A stretch of 64,000 bases of DNA, from positions 5,518,001-5,582,000 of the forward strand of contig NZ_CP084058.1 of assembly GCF_020215645.1 (NCBI RefSeq), read 5' to 3'. The position numbers were made by a program, and so were the translations under genes. The stretch comes from Nonomuraea gerenzanensis. Its GTDB lineage: Bacteria > Actinomycetota > Actinomycetes > Streptosporangiales > Streptosporangiaceae. Shown in pieces: positions 41,070-50,290 of the stretch (position 1 is the first letter of the stretch; the number at the start of each line of letters is the position of its first letter). The notes under the pieces are model-generated. The model did not search any database, had not been told where the DNA came from, and saw only the letters and a list, made by a program, of their open reading frames with translations.

Positions 41070-43409
41070 GTGCCCGTCACCGGTGACGATGAGGAGGTGA
41101 ACAGACGCAAGCCCGGGTGGCGGTTCGCCGTCGCCGTGCCGGCTGTCCTGGCGGTGGCCGTGGCGGTGGTCGCGGTCTGGCGGGCGTGGACCCCGGGTGC
41201 GGAGGTCAACCTCGCCGACGTCGTCGCTGTGTCACTGGCCGGGGCCATGCTGGCGGGCGCGGTGGTGGCCTGGGCGAGGCGTTCCGCCCTCCCGGCCGGC
41301 CCAGCCGGCGTGACCGGCGCGGGTGTCGGCCCAGCCGATGTGACCGGCGCGGGTGCCGGCGCCGCCGCGCAGGTGCTGGCCGGGCTGGTGGAGCGGCAAT
41401 GGCGCGCCGAAGCCCGTAACCGGCTGCTGGACGACCCGGGACCGATCCCGGTGCACTGGCAGCTCATCGCCGATGCGACGGTGATGAGCCAGCCGCGCCT
41501 GATCACGTTCCCTACCGAGCCGACCGACGCCGCGAGCCTCGCCGATGCGAAGGACCGGTTCGGGCCTGCCCTGACCGGCCGTAGCGACGCCATCGCGGCC
41601 TTCGCGGACGCCTTCCGCGGCCTGAGGCAGCGGCGGCTGGTCATCACCGGCGGCGCGGGCATGGGCAAGACCACCTTGGCCATTCAGCTGCTCCTGCGTT
41701 TGCTGGCCATGCGCGCGGCCGACCGGGCCGGCGCCGGCGAGGGGCAGCCGGTGCCGGTGCTGCTGCCGGTCTCGGGCTGGGACACGGACGCTCATCCCCG
41801 GCTGCAGGACTGGCTCGCCGTCCGCCTGGCCGCCGACTACCCGGCGCTGGCCGCTCCTGAGCTTGGCGCGGGTGCCGCCGCCGCGCTGGCCGAAGGCGGT
41901 CACGTCCTGCCCGTCCTGGACGGCCTGGACGAGATCCCGCCGCCTGCGCGCACCAAGGTGCTCGCAGCGCTCAACGCCTCGCTGACCGCCCGCGACCAGC
42001 TCATCCTCACCAGCCGCCGTAAGGAGTTCACCACCGCCGTCCGCGAGACCGGCAGGCCACTGACCGCCGCCGCGGTCATCGTCCCCAAGCCCATCACCCC
42101 CGAGGCCGCCGCTGACTACCTGGCCGCCTGCCTCCCCGCCGTCCTGTCCGGGGACTGGACCCGGACCCTGGACGCGCTGCGCTCCCGAGCCCTTCCCGGC
42201 CTGACCCGGCTGGCCGCCACCCCGCTGGGCCTGTGGCTGATCCGCACCGTTTACCTGACCCCCGAAGGCGACCCCGTACCGCTGACCGGACCTCTTGGCG
42301 ACGATGCCGACGCGCTGCGCGCCCACCTCCTCGACCAGCTCATCCCCGCGCTGATCAAGGCGCGCCCGCCCAGCACCGATCCCGCCCACCACTTCCGGCC
42401 GCGACGGGTGCGCGACCCCGACGTCACCCGCCGCCACCTGACCAGCCTGGCCCGCGCCTTTCCCCCGGGCGCCACCCGCGACATCACCTGGTGGCACATC
42501 GCCCGCACCACACCCCACATCCGATCGGCAGTCGGGCTCACGACCGGGATCGCCTTCGGGCTCGTGGCCGCGCTCGCGTTCACGCTCACGCTCGGGATCG
42601 CGTTCGGGATGATCGCGCTCGATCCCTCCAGCGGGGTCGAGTTCGGGATCGACTTCACGACCGGGATCGGGATGGGTATCAGCTTCGGGCTCGCGAGCGG
42701 TCTCGTGCGCGCCCGGTCCTGGGTCGACGAGCGGCCTGGCCGCGCGGACCTGCGCCTGCGCGGGCGAACCGCCCTGCTCCTCCGCTCCATCATGGGCGCC
42801 CTCGCGGTCGGGTTGAAGATCGGGTGCTGGGTCGGGCTCACGATCGCCGCCATGCCGATGGTTACGGTCGAATTCGACTCCGGGGTGGTCGTGCGCCTTG
42901 ATCTCGCCGACTTCGATGCCGCCGGTGGGCTCCAGGTCGGAGCCGCCGCCTGGCTCGGGATCACTCTGGCGTCGGGGCTGATCACCTGGGCGGAACAGCC
43001 CACGCTCGAATCGACCAGCACTCCCCGCTCCAGCTTGCGGGCCGACAGAGCGCTGTCCCTGCTGCGCATGGTCGTGACAGGGCTCTTGACCGGGGTTTTG
43101 TTCGGGCTCGTAGCCGGGCTCGTGACCGGGCCAGGGGGCGCACTCATCATCGGGGTGGCGGTCGGGATCGGATCTGGGCTCACGTTCGGGCTCGCGGCCG
43201 GGTTCGTGATGGGCAACCATCACGCGTGGCTGGTCCTCACCATCGCGGTGGCCCGGCTGGCCCTCGAACACCGGCTTCCCTGGCGGATCATGGATTTCCT
43301 CGATGACGCTCACCGTCTGGGGCTCCTGCGCGCTGTCGGACCCGTCTATCAGTTCCGCCACGCGGCCCTGCACGACCACCTCGCCGCCGGACGCGACCAT
43401 GAGCGGTAG
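41070..43409 (+). CDS. NACHT-type NTPase with two membrane regions
   Basis: About 779 residues. One or two N-terminal membrane helices (residues ~18-70) are followed by a STAND/NACHT NTPase domain: Walker A ITGGAGMGKTTLA (K200) and Walker B VLPVLDGLDEIPPP, with LTSRRKEF as sensor. The C-terminal ~270 residues are very glycine-rich hydrophobic stretches (GIAFGLVAALAF, GIGMGISFGLASGLV, GVAVGIGSGLTFGLAAGF) that look like glycine-zipper membrane helices. STAND NTPases act as switches that assemble on sensing a signal, and several are antiphage effectors. The start (GTG 41070 or GTG 41097) is uncertain, as neither has a good ribosome site. No partner gene is adjacent. Confidence 0.75.
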   Translation: MPVTGDDEEVNRRKPGWRFAVAVPAVLAVAVAVVAVWRAWTPGAEVNLADVVAVSLAGAMLAGAVVAWARRSALPAGPAGVTGAGVGPADVTGAGAGAAAQVLAGLVERQWRAEARNRLLDDPGPIPVHWQLIADATVMSQPRLITFPTEPTDAASLADAKDRFGPALTGRSDAIAAFADAFRGLRQRRLVITGGAGMGKTTLAIQLLLRLLAMRAADRAGAGEGQPVPVLLPVSGWDTDAHPRLQDWLAVRLAADYPALAAPELGAGAAAALAEGGHVLPVLDGLDEIPPPARTKVLAALNASLTARDQLILTSRRKEFTTAVRETGRPLTAAAVIVPKPITPEAAADYLAACLPAVLSGDWTRTLDALRSRALPGLTRLAATPLGLWLIRTVYLTPEGDPVPLTGPLGDDADALRAHLLDQLIPALIKARPPSTDPAHHFRPRRVRDPDVTRRHLTSLARAFPPGATRDITWWHIARTTPHIRSAVGLTTGIAFGLVAALAFTLTLGIAFGMIALDPSSGVEFGIDFTTGIGMGISFGLASGLVRARSWVDERPGRADLRLRGRTALLLRSIMGALAVGLKIGCWVGLTIAAMPMVTVEFDSGVVVRLDLADFDAAGGLQVGAAAWLGITLASGLITWAEQPTLESTSTPRSSLRADRALSLLRMVVTGLLTGVLFGLVAGLVTGPGGALIIGVAVGIGSGLTFGLAAGFVMGNHHAWLVLTIAVARLALEHRLPWRIMDFLDDAHRLGLLRAVGPVYQFRHAALHDHLAAGRDHER

Positions 43410-43478
43410 TCCTCGCTGCCGGTGGTGCGCTGGTGCACCTTGCCCAGAAGCCGGTGATCACACGTCCGGCGCGCGAGG

Positions 43479-46400
43479 TCAAGGCAGGTCGCGGGCGGCC
43501 TTCAGCGCGCTGATGAGGTCGGTGGCGAACGTCCGATCGATCTTCTTACCCGCCAGCGCGCCGACCTCGGCGACCAGCCCCGTCAACAGCCCGCGCCTGG
43601 CCCGGGGCCGGTCCCACACCGTGGCCAGCGTGCGGAGCTGCGCCAGCAGCCCCGCCCGTACGCCGGGCCCGCTGATCCTGCCGGTCTCGGCGGCCTGCGT
43701 CACGGCGGCGGTCAGGGTCGCCGGGCTGAGTGCGGCCCAGGCGGGCCGGCGGACGGTGACCGTCACGGGGCCCGGCACCTGCTGGTCGCGCGGGTGGAAG
43801 GACGTGGTCGCCCCGGACGTCCCGACCTCGAAGGGCACCCAGTCGTGCACGACCGCGCTGCCGCGGCTGACCTGCTCGACGCGCAGCCCCCAGCCGCGCC
43901 CGTCGCCCAGCCTCGTGGTGGCCCACAGGCCCTCGGCCCAGGCGGGCAGCGTGCCGTCCAGGGTCAGGGCGTCGGGGGCGGAGGCGAGCGGGGTGGCCGG
44001 GGCGCCGGTCCAGGCGCTGGAGGTGGCGGTGACGGTGAGCGTGCGCTCCTCGCCGGTGAGGCGGAAGGCGCCGCCGTGCAGGTGGCCGCGGCCGTTGACG
44101 TAGCCGGAGACGACGGCGCCGGTGGCCTTGTCGAGGCGGGCCAGGACGAAGCGGCCGGCCATCGCGAGGCCGTCCACGACACGCTCCTCGGTGGAGTCGC
44201 TCACGTAGATGATGTCGCGATATCTCGGGGTTTCGATGCGGGTGACGGAGGTCATCGGGTCGCCGCCGTAGGACTCCTCGAAGGTGACCGCCGACAGGTT
44301 GCCCGGCCGGCCCGCACGCATGGTCTCGTACACCGCCGCGTACGTCGTGGTGTCGGCGGGGGTGACCAGCCTGCGGCGCTGGAAGTGCCAGTTCGGGTAG
44401 GCGTCCTTCTTGGCGGCGTCGTTCGCGGTGCGCCGGAGCGTCGGCACCTTGGAGAAGATCACCTCGTCGCCGGGGGAGCCGTTCACGAACGCGCGCACCG
44501 CCGTTCCCGTCCGGGCGCCCGTCCAGGTGAAGGAGAGGTCCTCGGTGCCGGGGCCGACGCGCGGGTCGCGCATCAGGTCACGGTCCTCGGCCAGACCCTC
44601 CGTCCGGCCGGTCGAGTCGTGGTAGGACTTCACCGTGCCGCCCTTGTCCTGCAGCGGCAGCGCGGTGTCGAGCGTGACGTCCTCGTCCTCCGAGGCGCGC
44701 AGGAACCACTGGTGGGCGTCGCCGCCCTTGAGCCGCGAGACGTCCACGGCGTACCGGCCGTCCGGTGACTGGATCACCGCGAGCAGGCGCCGCTTGACCT
44801 CGGCGCCGTCCTGCGCGGGCCCCGGCTCGGACGCCTCGATGAGCTGCACGCCCTTGCCCGAGGCGGCGCCGTCGTCGTAGGCGAGCACCGCCGCGCCGGT
44901 GCCGAGGGCGTCCTGGCAGGTGTAGCCGCCGGCGTTGTCCTTGGACCAGATCCACGGCGTGTTGTGCGCGGGGGTGTCCATGTGCCAGTAGCGGTTGTTC
45001 GGCACCTGGGTCGGGTAGCCCTGGTCGGGCAGCACCTCCATGCCCGAGCCCCACAGGATCAGCCCCAGGTGGTCGCCGTGGCCGTGGCCCGCCTTGTACG
45101 GCAGGCCCTCCGAGGTGGGCGGCAGCGTGAGGTGCGCCTGCAGCGCGTCGCGGGTGTCACCGGCGGTCAGCGCGTAGTGGCCGTAGCCGTACAGCTCGAT
45201 GTTGCCCAGGTCGGTGATCGGGTCCGTGGCCACCATGTCGTCGGCCTTCGGGAAGTGGGTGTCGTTGATCGTCACCGGTACGCCGTCCGGGAAGCGCAGC
45301 TCCTGACCCATGGTCGCCGCCTTGGCGAAGATCGGATAGCGGGCCGGCACCAGGTCGGTGTGGTCCAGCGTCAGCTCGCCGGCGTATCCGGCGGGGTCGG
45401 CGTAGTTCTCCGCGAGCAGGGTGAACGCGCCGCGGGCGAAGAACATCACCTGGTCGTGGTAGGACGTGGTCGCCTCCTCCCAGGTGCCGTCGGCGAAGAA
45501 CTGCCGGCCGGAGAACATCCGGTCGGTCATCGGCAGCACGTACCTGACCAGGTCGGGGTCGCCCAGAATGGCGGCGACGGCGAAGGCGTAGCGGAAACCG
45601 TACACCTCGATGTTGTGCAGGCCCGTCGGCTTGTCCGCCAGGTTGACGAAACTGACGACCGTGCGCCGCAGCCAGCTCTCGACCAGCGCACGGGTCTGCG
45701 GCGTCCAGTCCGGCGCGTCGTGGACCAGGTCGTAGGCGCGCACGGCCTGGAACGGGATCGTGTTCTTCGACCAGGAGGGATGGGTGTAGGGCACGTCGTC
45801 GTAGCCGCGGGCGAGCTCGACCAGGCCGAGCACGGCCCGCCGCTTCTCGTCCAGCTCGGCGAACCTGCGCAGGTGCGTCTCGAACTCCGGGTGCACGTCC
45901 AGCCCCGTACGGCTCGCGCTGGCGGCCCTCGCCGCGGCGAGGAAGTCGGGCTCCGGCATCGTCGCCAGCATGCCCAGCTTGTCGCGTTTGACCTGGTCCG
46001 ACTCGCCGGCGACGGCGTTCCAGTCGGAGCCGCCCATCATGTTCTGCGGGTTCTTCAGCGGATGGCTCACCCGCGAGCTGGGGTACTCGCCCCCGACGTC
46101 GGCGGGCAGCGCGGCGGGCGCGGCCGTCTCGACCCAGGCGGTGCCGGGGCCGGTGAACGTCACCTCGACGCGCAGCGCGTCCGCGCCGGTGGGCATCGGG
46201 ACGTTGTGCGCGACGGGCACGAAGCCGCGCTGCTGGTCGAGGTCGGTGTAGGCGGTGCGGGCACCGGGGATCGGCGAGCCGCCCTGCATCGGGGTGTAGG
46301 CGATCTCCAGCTTGCTCGACTGGCAGGCGATCTCGTCGAGCCTGACCCGCAGCCGCGAGGCGTAGACCGTGCGGCCGTCGGCGGGGAAGGTCCGGCGGTA

Positions 46401-47039
46401 CTGGCCGCTCGCGCCCGCCGCGCCGCCGATGGTGAGCGTGCCGTCCTTCTCCGCGGACGTCGGCGTGCCCGACATGGGGACGAACTGCCAGCCGTCCCCC
46501 GAGGGCACCGGGCCCGCCCACTCCAGGGTCAGCGCGTCGACGGCGAACGTGCCCACCCCGCTGTCGATCATCGGCTGCAGGCTGACGGCGGCGGTGCCCG
46601 CCGGGACCTCCAGGTAGGCGTCGGCCTCGTGCCAGGCGGTGGTGCCCGTGGTCTGGGCGAAGTACTGCAGCCCGAGGGACACGCCGGACGCGTCGAACGA
46701 CTGCACCCTGATGCTGGTGCGGCCACCGGTCAGCCCGGTGGAGCGGACCTTGGCCCGCAGGCGCACGAGGCCGCCGCCGCTGTCGGGCAGCGCGACCTTC
46801 TGGGTGATCGCCACCCGGTCGTCGGAGGTGTCCGTGCTCAGCTCGGCCGCGCTCGTGCCCTCGGCCGCGTCGGCGGAGGCGGTGATCCTGCCGTCACCCT
46901 TGGGTCTCCATGCCGGCCATGAGGTGGGCAGGCCCGCCGTCCACGTCTCGAAGCCGCCGTTGACCAGCGGCAGCGGATCCGCGGCAGCGGCGGCGGGGGT
47001 CAGCAGGGCGAGGGCCAGAGCGGCATGGAGCGAGCGCAT
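43479..47039 (-). CDS. Secreted heparinase II/III-like polysaccharide lyase
   Basis: A 1186-residue secreted protein. A signal peptide is followed by an N-terminal carbohydrate-binding-like module (LVNGGFETW), a second beta region, an (alpha/alpha) barrel, and the heparinase II/III C-terminal sandwich with GHGHGDHLGLILWGSGMEVL and HNTPWIWSKDN. Such lyases cut uronate-containing glycans by beta-elimination; alginate, heparin-like and related targets are known. It is the last gene of the operon that starts with the binding protein at 50140. Sulfatase and fucosidase genes nearby suggest a sulfated, fucose-bearing glycan. Confidence 0.8.
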   Translation of the reverse strand: MRSLHAALALALLTPAAAAADPLPLVNGGFETWTAGLPTSWPAWRPKGDGRITASADAAEGTSAAELSTDTSDDRVAITQKVALPDSGGGLVRLRAKVRSTGLTGGRTSIRVQSFDASGVSLGLQYFAQTTGTTAWHEADAYLEVPAGTAAVSLQPMIDSGVGTFAVDALTLEWAGPVPSGDGWQFVPMSGTPTSAEKDGTLTIGGAAGASGQYRRTFPADGRTVYASRLRVRLDEIACQSSKLEIAYTPMQGGSPIPGARTAYTDLDQQRGFVPVAHNVPMPTGADALRVEVTFTGPGTAWVETAAPAALPADVGGEYPSSRVSHPLKNPQNMMGGSDWNAVAGESDQVKRDKLGMLATMPEPDFLAAARAASASRTGLDVHPEFETHLRRFAELDEKRRAVLGLVELARGYDDVPYTHPSWSKNTIPFQAVRAYDLVHDAPDWTPQTRALVESWLRRTVVSFVNLADKPTGLHNIEVYGFRYAFAVAAILGDPDLVRYVLPMTDRMFSGRQFFADGTWEEATTSYHDQVMFFARGAFTLLAENYADPAGYAGELTLDHTDLVPARYPIFAKAATMGQELRFPDGVPVTINDTHFPKADDMVATDPITDLGNIELYGYGHYALTAGDTRDALQAHLTLPPTSEGLPYKAGHGHGDHLGLILWGSGMEVLPDQGYPTQVPNNRYWHMDTPAHNTPWIWSKDNAGGYTCQDALGTGAAVLAYDDGAASGKGVQLIEASEPGPAQDGAEVKRRLLAVIQSPDGRYAVDVSRLKGGDAHQWFLRASEDEDVTLDTALPLQDKGGTVKSYHDSTGRTEGLAEDRDLMRDPRVGPGTEDLSFTWTGARTGTAVRAFVNGSPGDEVIFSKVPTLRRTANDAAKKDAYPNWHFQRRRLVTPADTTTYAAVYETMRAGRPGNLSAVTFEESYGGDPMTSVTRIETPRYRDIIYVSDSTEERVVDGLAMAGRFVLARLDKATGAVVSGYVNGRGHLHGGAFRLTGEERTLTVTATSSAWTGAPATPLASAPDALTLDGTLPAWAEGLWATTRLGDGRGWGLRVEQVSRGSAVVHDWVPFEVGTSGATTSFHPRDQQVPGPVTVTVRRPAWAALSPATLTAAVTQAAETGRISGPGVRAGLLAQLRTLATVWDRPRARRGLLTGLVAEVGALAGKKIDRTFATDLISALKAARDLP

Positions 47040-47066
47040 GGGGGGTGCCTCTCAGAAGGGGGTGGA

Positions 47067-47903
47067 CTACTTGCCGCTGCCGAGGGTCATGCCCTCGATG
47101 ATCCGGCGGCCGAGCCAGAGGTAGACCAGCAGGAGCGGCAGGATGACGATGGCGATGGCGGCGAACAGGCCGCCCCAGTCGGCGCCGCTGTACTGCACGC
47201 GGGTCATGAAGTTGAGCAGCGCCAGGGGCAGCGTCTGCTGGGCCGGGTCCTGGAGGAAGATGAGGGAGAGCAGGCCCTCGCTCCAGTGCCCGATCACGTT
47301 CAGGATCACCAGGGTGACCAGGCCGGAGCGGGCCAGCGGCAGCATGATCTGCCAGAACGTGCGCAGCGGGCCGGCCCCGTCGAGCGCCGCCGCCTCCTCC
47401 AGGTCGCCCGGCAGGCTGCGGAAGAAGGCCGTCAGGAAGAACACCGCGAACGGGATGGACGTCGCGACGTAGACGATGATCAGCCCGCCGAGGCTGTTGA
47501 CCAGCCCGAGCTGCGACATGGCCACGAACAGCGGCAACATGATCGCCTGGATCGGCACGCCCAGCCCCATGGCGAAGAACGTGGTCAGCGGGCCGGACGT
47601 CCTGGTCGTCAGGCGGCTCAGCGCGTAGGCGGCCGGGGCGGCGACGACCACGGTGCCGAGCGCGGTGGCCGCCACCACGACGACCGTGCGCAGGATCGCC
47701 GGGCCGAACTCGCTGACCTCCCAGGCGCGGGCCCAGTTGTCGAGCCGCCAGTCGGCGGGCAGGCCGAACGGGCCGGCGAAGATCTCTCCGGCACTCTTGA
47801 ACGACGACAGGACGAGCCAGAGCAGCACCAGGAGGTCGAAGGCGACGACGAGCCAGACCAGCAGCCTGCCGGGGCGCAGCCGTACGGGGACTGTGGCCAT
47901 CAC
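47067..47903 (-). CDS. Sugar ABC importer permease (MalG-like)
   Basis: A 278-residue permease with the contact loop EEAAALDGAGPLRTFWQIMLP and six membrane spans. It starts at GTG 47903 or ATG 47900, directly after the stop of the other permease. It belongs to the second glycan importer and ends 27 bp before the lyase gene. Confidence 0.88.
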   Translation of the reverse strand: MMATVPVRLRPGRLLVWLVVAFDLLVLLWLVLSSFKSAGEIFAGPFGLPADWRLDNWARAWEVSEFGPAILRTVVVVAATALGTVVVAAPAAYALSRLTTRTSGPLTTFFAMGLGVPIQAIMLPLFVAMSQLGLVNSLGGLIIVYVATSIPFAVFFLTAFFRSLPGDLEEAAALDGAGPLRTFWQIMLPLARSGLVTLVILNVIGHWSEGLLSLIFLQDPAQQTLPLALLNFMTRVQYSGADWGGLFAAIAIVILPLLLVYLWLGRRIIEGMTLGSGK

Positions 47904-48848
47904 TCAGTACTCCAAGCTCTCGCGCCGGGTGACCCGGCGGGTCAGCAACGTCAGCACGACGATCAGGACGAGCGTCACCATCGTGGCCGCGGCCGAGGCC
48001 CCGTACCGGGCCTCGCCCGTGGGCTGGAAGGCCTCGGCGTAGGCGTACAGCGACAACGTCCACGCCTTGGTCGTCGGCACCGAGCCCGCCGCGCCGGCGA
48101 AGACGTAGATGAACTCGAAGATCTTGATGGCGCTGATCGCCCAGAGGGTGGCGCTGACGGCGACGGCGTCCCACATCAGCGGCAGCGTGACGTTGCGGAA
48201 CTTCTGCCAGGACGAGGCACCTTCGAGATCGGCCGCCTCGTACAGGTAGGCCGGGATGCGATCCACGGCGGCCATCAGGATCGTGGTGTAGAAGCCGGTG
48301 TTGACCCACACCAGGCCCAGGCAGATGACGTAGAACAGGTTGTCGTCGGCCAGCCATCGCGGCACGGTGTCCACGCCGGCCAGCCGCAGCAGCGCGTTGA
48401 CCAGGCCGTCGGCCTGGAACAGGAAGCCCCACAGGATCGAGATGGCCAGCGCGGAGACGGCGTTGGGGAAGAAGATCACCGCGCGGGCGAACTTGCGCCC
48501 GGCCATCTCGCGCAACACCATCGTCAGCCCGAAGCTGAACAGGAAGGTCAGGAAGCCTACGCCGACCAGGATCAGCAGCGTGTTGACCAGCGAGGAGTGG
48601 AAGACCTCGTCGTACCAGAGCCGCCGGTAGTTGGCCAGGCCCACCCACTCGATCGGCCCGGCGCCCGCCCACTTCGCGAAGCTGAGCACCACCGTGAACA
48701 GGCTCGGCACGATGAAGACCAGCAGGTAGACCGCCAGGGCGGGCAGCACGAAGGGCAGGTAGAGGCGGCGCCGGGCCCTGGTCAGCGGGCTGCCCGGCTG
48801 CGCGGCGGGCCTGACGGCGGCCGGCGCCTCCACGGTGGCCGTGGCCAT
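47904..48848 (-). CDS. Sugar ABC importer permease (MalF-like)
   Basis: A 314-residue permease (MATATVEAPAAVRP start) with the contact loop YEAADLEGASSWQKFRNVTLP. ATG 48848 shares one base with the stop of the binding-protein gene (TGATG), so they are coupled; the frame extending to 48866 lies inside that gene and is not used. Confidence 0.88.
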   Translation of the reverse strand: MATATVEAPAAVRPAAQPGSPLTRARRRLYLPFVLPALAVYLLVFIVPSLFTVVLSFAKWAGAGPIEWVGLANYRRLWYDEVFHSSLVNTLLILVGVGFLTFLFSFGLTMVLREMAGRKFARAVIFFPNAVSALAISILWGFLFQADGLVNALLRLAGVDTVPRWLADDNLFYVICLGLVWVNTGFYTTILMAAVDRIPAYLYEAADLEGASSWQKFRNVTLPLMWDAVAVSATLWAISAIKIFEFIYVFAGAAGSVPTTKAWTLSLYAYAEAFQPTGEARYGASAAATMVTLVLIVVLTLLTRRVTRRESLEY

Positions 48849-50140
48849 CAGCCGTTGACCTTCCACCAGTTGACGGTGTCCGCCTTGAGCTCGGTGACGA
48901 AGGCGGCGGCGGTGATCTCACCGGCGAACAGCTCCTTGGCCATCGGCAGGAAGATCTTGACGTTCCAGTCGTCCATGCCCCGCACGCCGTCCATCGGCAG
49001 GTGGACGGGCACGCCCGAGTCGAGGGTCGCCTTGGCGTCGGCCACCTCGGCGGGGATGCTGGTGTCGGTGCGGATCGACATGACCTTCTCGTCGGCGGGG
49101 ATGCGTTCCAGCCACTTCTTGTTCATGAAGTACTCGATGAACTGCTCCGCGTTCGCCGCGTGCCTGGCCTTGGCCGGTACGGCGAAGCCGAACAGGGAGA
49201 CCTCCTCGGAGGCGAACCCGGCCTCGGTCTTCGGGAAGGGGAAGGAGCGGAAGGTGAATCCGGGGCCGGCGACCTCGGCCGTCTCGCTCGGCCCGTAGGT
49301 GCCGATGAACAGGAAGTCGGCCTGGCCCTGCGCCCACTTCTGCTGGATGGCGGGGAACTTGCCGGCGTCCCAGCCGTCGATCAGGTACCGGCCCTTGGCC
49401 AGCCTCTCGATGGAGGTGGCCGCCTTGAGGAACCGGGGGTCGTCGAACCCGGCGCCGCTGCGGTCGGTGAGCACCTTGGCCAGGTTGCCCGGGCCGAACT
49501 CGCGCATCAGCGCCTGGGAGAGCCACTTGCCGACGTACCCCTGGATGTCGCCGTCGGCGGCCAGCGCCGCCCGGCCCGCGGCCTTGCTCCGGTCGAACAG
49601 CGCGAGCAGCTCCTCGAAGGTCTTCGGCGGATCGGCCGCGACGTCGGGGAGCTTGGCCGCGTTGTAGTAGATCTGCCAGGTGTGCACCGACGTGGGGATC
49701 ATGTACGTCTTGCCCGCGTCGGCGATGACCTGCTGGTAGGTGTCGGGGATGACGTCGCCGACGGTCTTGTCCTCGCCCGGGATCCGGCTCTTGAGCAGGC
49801 CGGACAGGTCCTTGGCGTTGCCGGTGACCTGGAGGAGGTTGAGCAGGTTCGCCTGCGAGCCGTCCACCAGGTCGGCCGCGACGTTGCCGCCGACCAGGGT
49901 GGGCTGCAGCTTCTTCAGGTTCTCCCTGCCCTGGAAGACCAGGTTGACCTTGATCCCGGTGTCCTCGGTGAACGCGGCCGCCAGCTCGCCGAGCATCTTG
50001 GCGCGGGGCTCGTCCTGCTTGTGCATCGACCAGAACGTGAACTCCTTGGCGTCCGAGGCACCGCCGCCGCCGCACGCGGACCCGCCCAGCGCGAGGACGG
50101 CGGCGGCGAGGGCTGCCGCACCCTTCCGAGGGAGATTCAT
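48848..50140 (-). CDS. Sugar ABC importer binding lipoprotein
   Basis: A 430-residue solute-binding protein with a lipoprotein signal (lipobox GGSAC near residue 23) and family-1 features (TFWSMHKQDEPRAKML, WAQGQADFLFIGTYGPSE). ATG 50140 gives the shortest complete signal; the open frame to 50188 adds no signal sequence. It heads the operon binding protein - permease - permease - lyase, and the ATPase is again absent. It is divergent from the GntR/LacI-type regulator. Confidence 0.87.
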   Translation of the reverse strand: MNLPRKGAAALAAAVLALGGSACGGGGASDAKEFTFWSMHKQDEPRAKMLGELAAAFTEDTGIKVNLVFQGRENLKKLQPTLVGGNVAADLVDGSQANLLNLLQVTGNAKDLSGLLKSRIPGEDKTVGDVIPDTYQQVIADAGKTYMIPTSVHTWQIYYNAAKLPDVAADPPKTFEELLALFDRSKAAGRAALAADGDIQGYVGKWLSQALMREFGPGNLAKVLTDRSGAGFDDPRFLKAATSIERLAKGRYLIDGWDAGKFPAIQQKWAQGQADFLFIGTYGPSETAEVAGPGFTFRSFPFPKTEAGFASEEVSLFGFAVPAKARHAANAEQFIEYFMNKKWLERIPADEKVMSIRTDTSIPAEVADAKATLDSGVPVHLPMDGVRGMDDWNVKIFLPMAKELFAGEITAAAFVTELKADTVNWWKVNG

Positions 50141-50290
50141 GAGCACCGCCGTTGAGTCAGGGAACGATGGGGAGGATTCTGCGGCCATTCATGCGCTATC
50201 GTCAACGGATTCTTAGGAATGAATTTTCGCGCTACTTGATCGAGATGCCCACCACGGCAGCGGATGCGCCAAGATTCTCGGGGAGGTCCC
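50141..50290. promoter_or_regulatory. Divergent control region with GGAATGAATT site
   Basis: The 150-bp gap between the importer operon and its regulator contains TTAGGAATGAATT (50213-50225). The same ten bases GGAATGAATT occur, inverted, at 51328-51337 between the regulator and the oxidoreductase gene. The two copies flank the regulator gene, as expected of an autoregulated GntR-type regulator controlling both flanking units. Confidence 0.4.

Noticed and set aside
41232..43400. Minus-strand 722-residue frame opposite the NACHT gene
   Set aside because: Strange repetitive EPE/DPE/GHEP-rich composition mirrors the glycine-rich membrane codons of the real gene; no start context or family.
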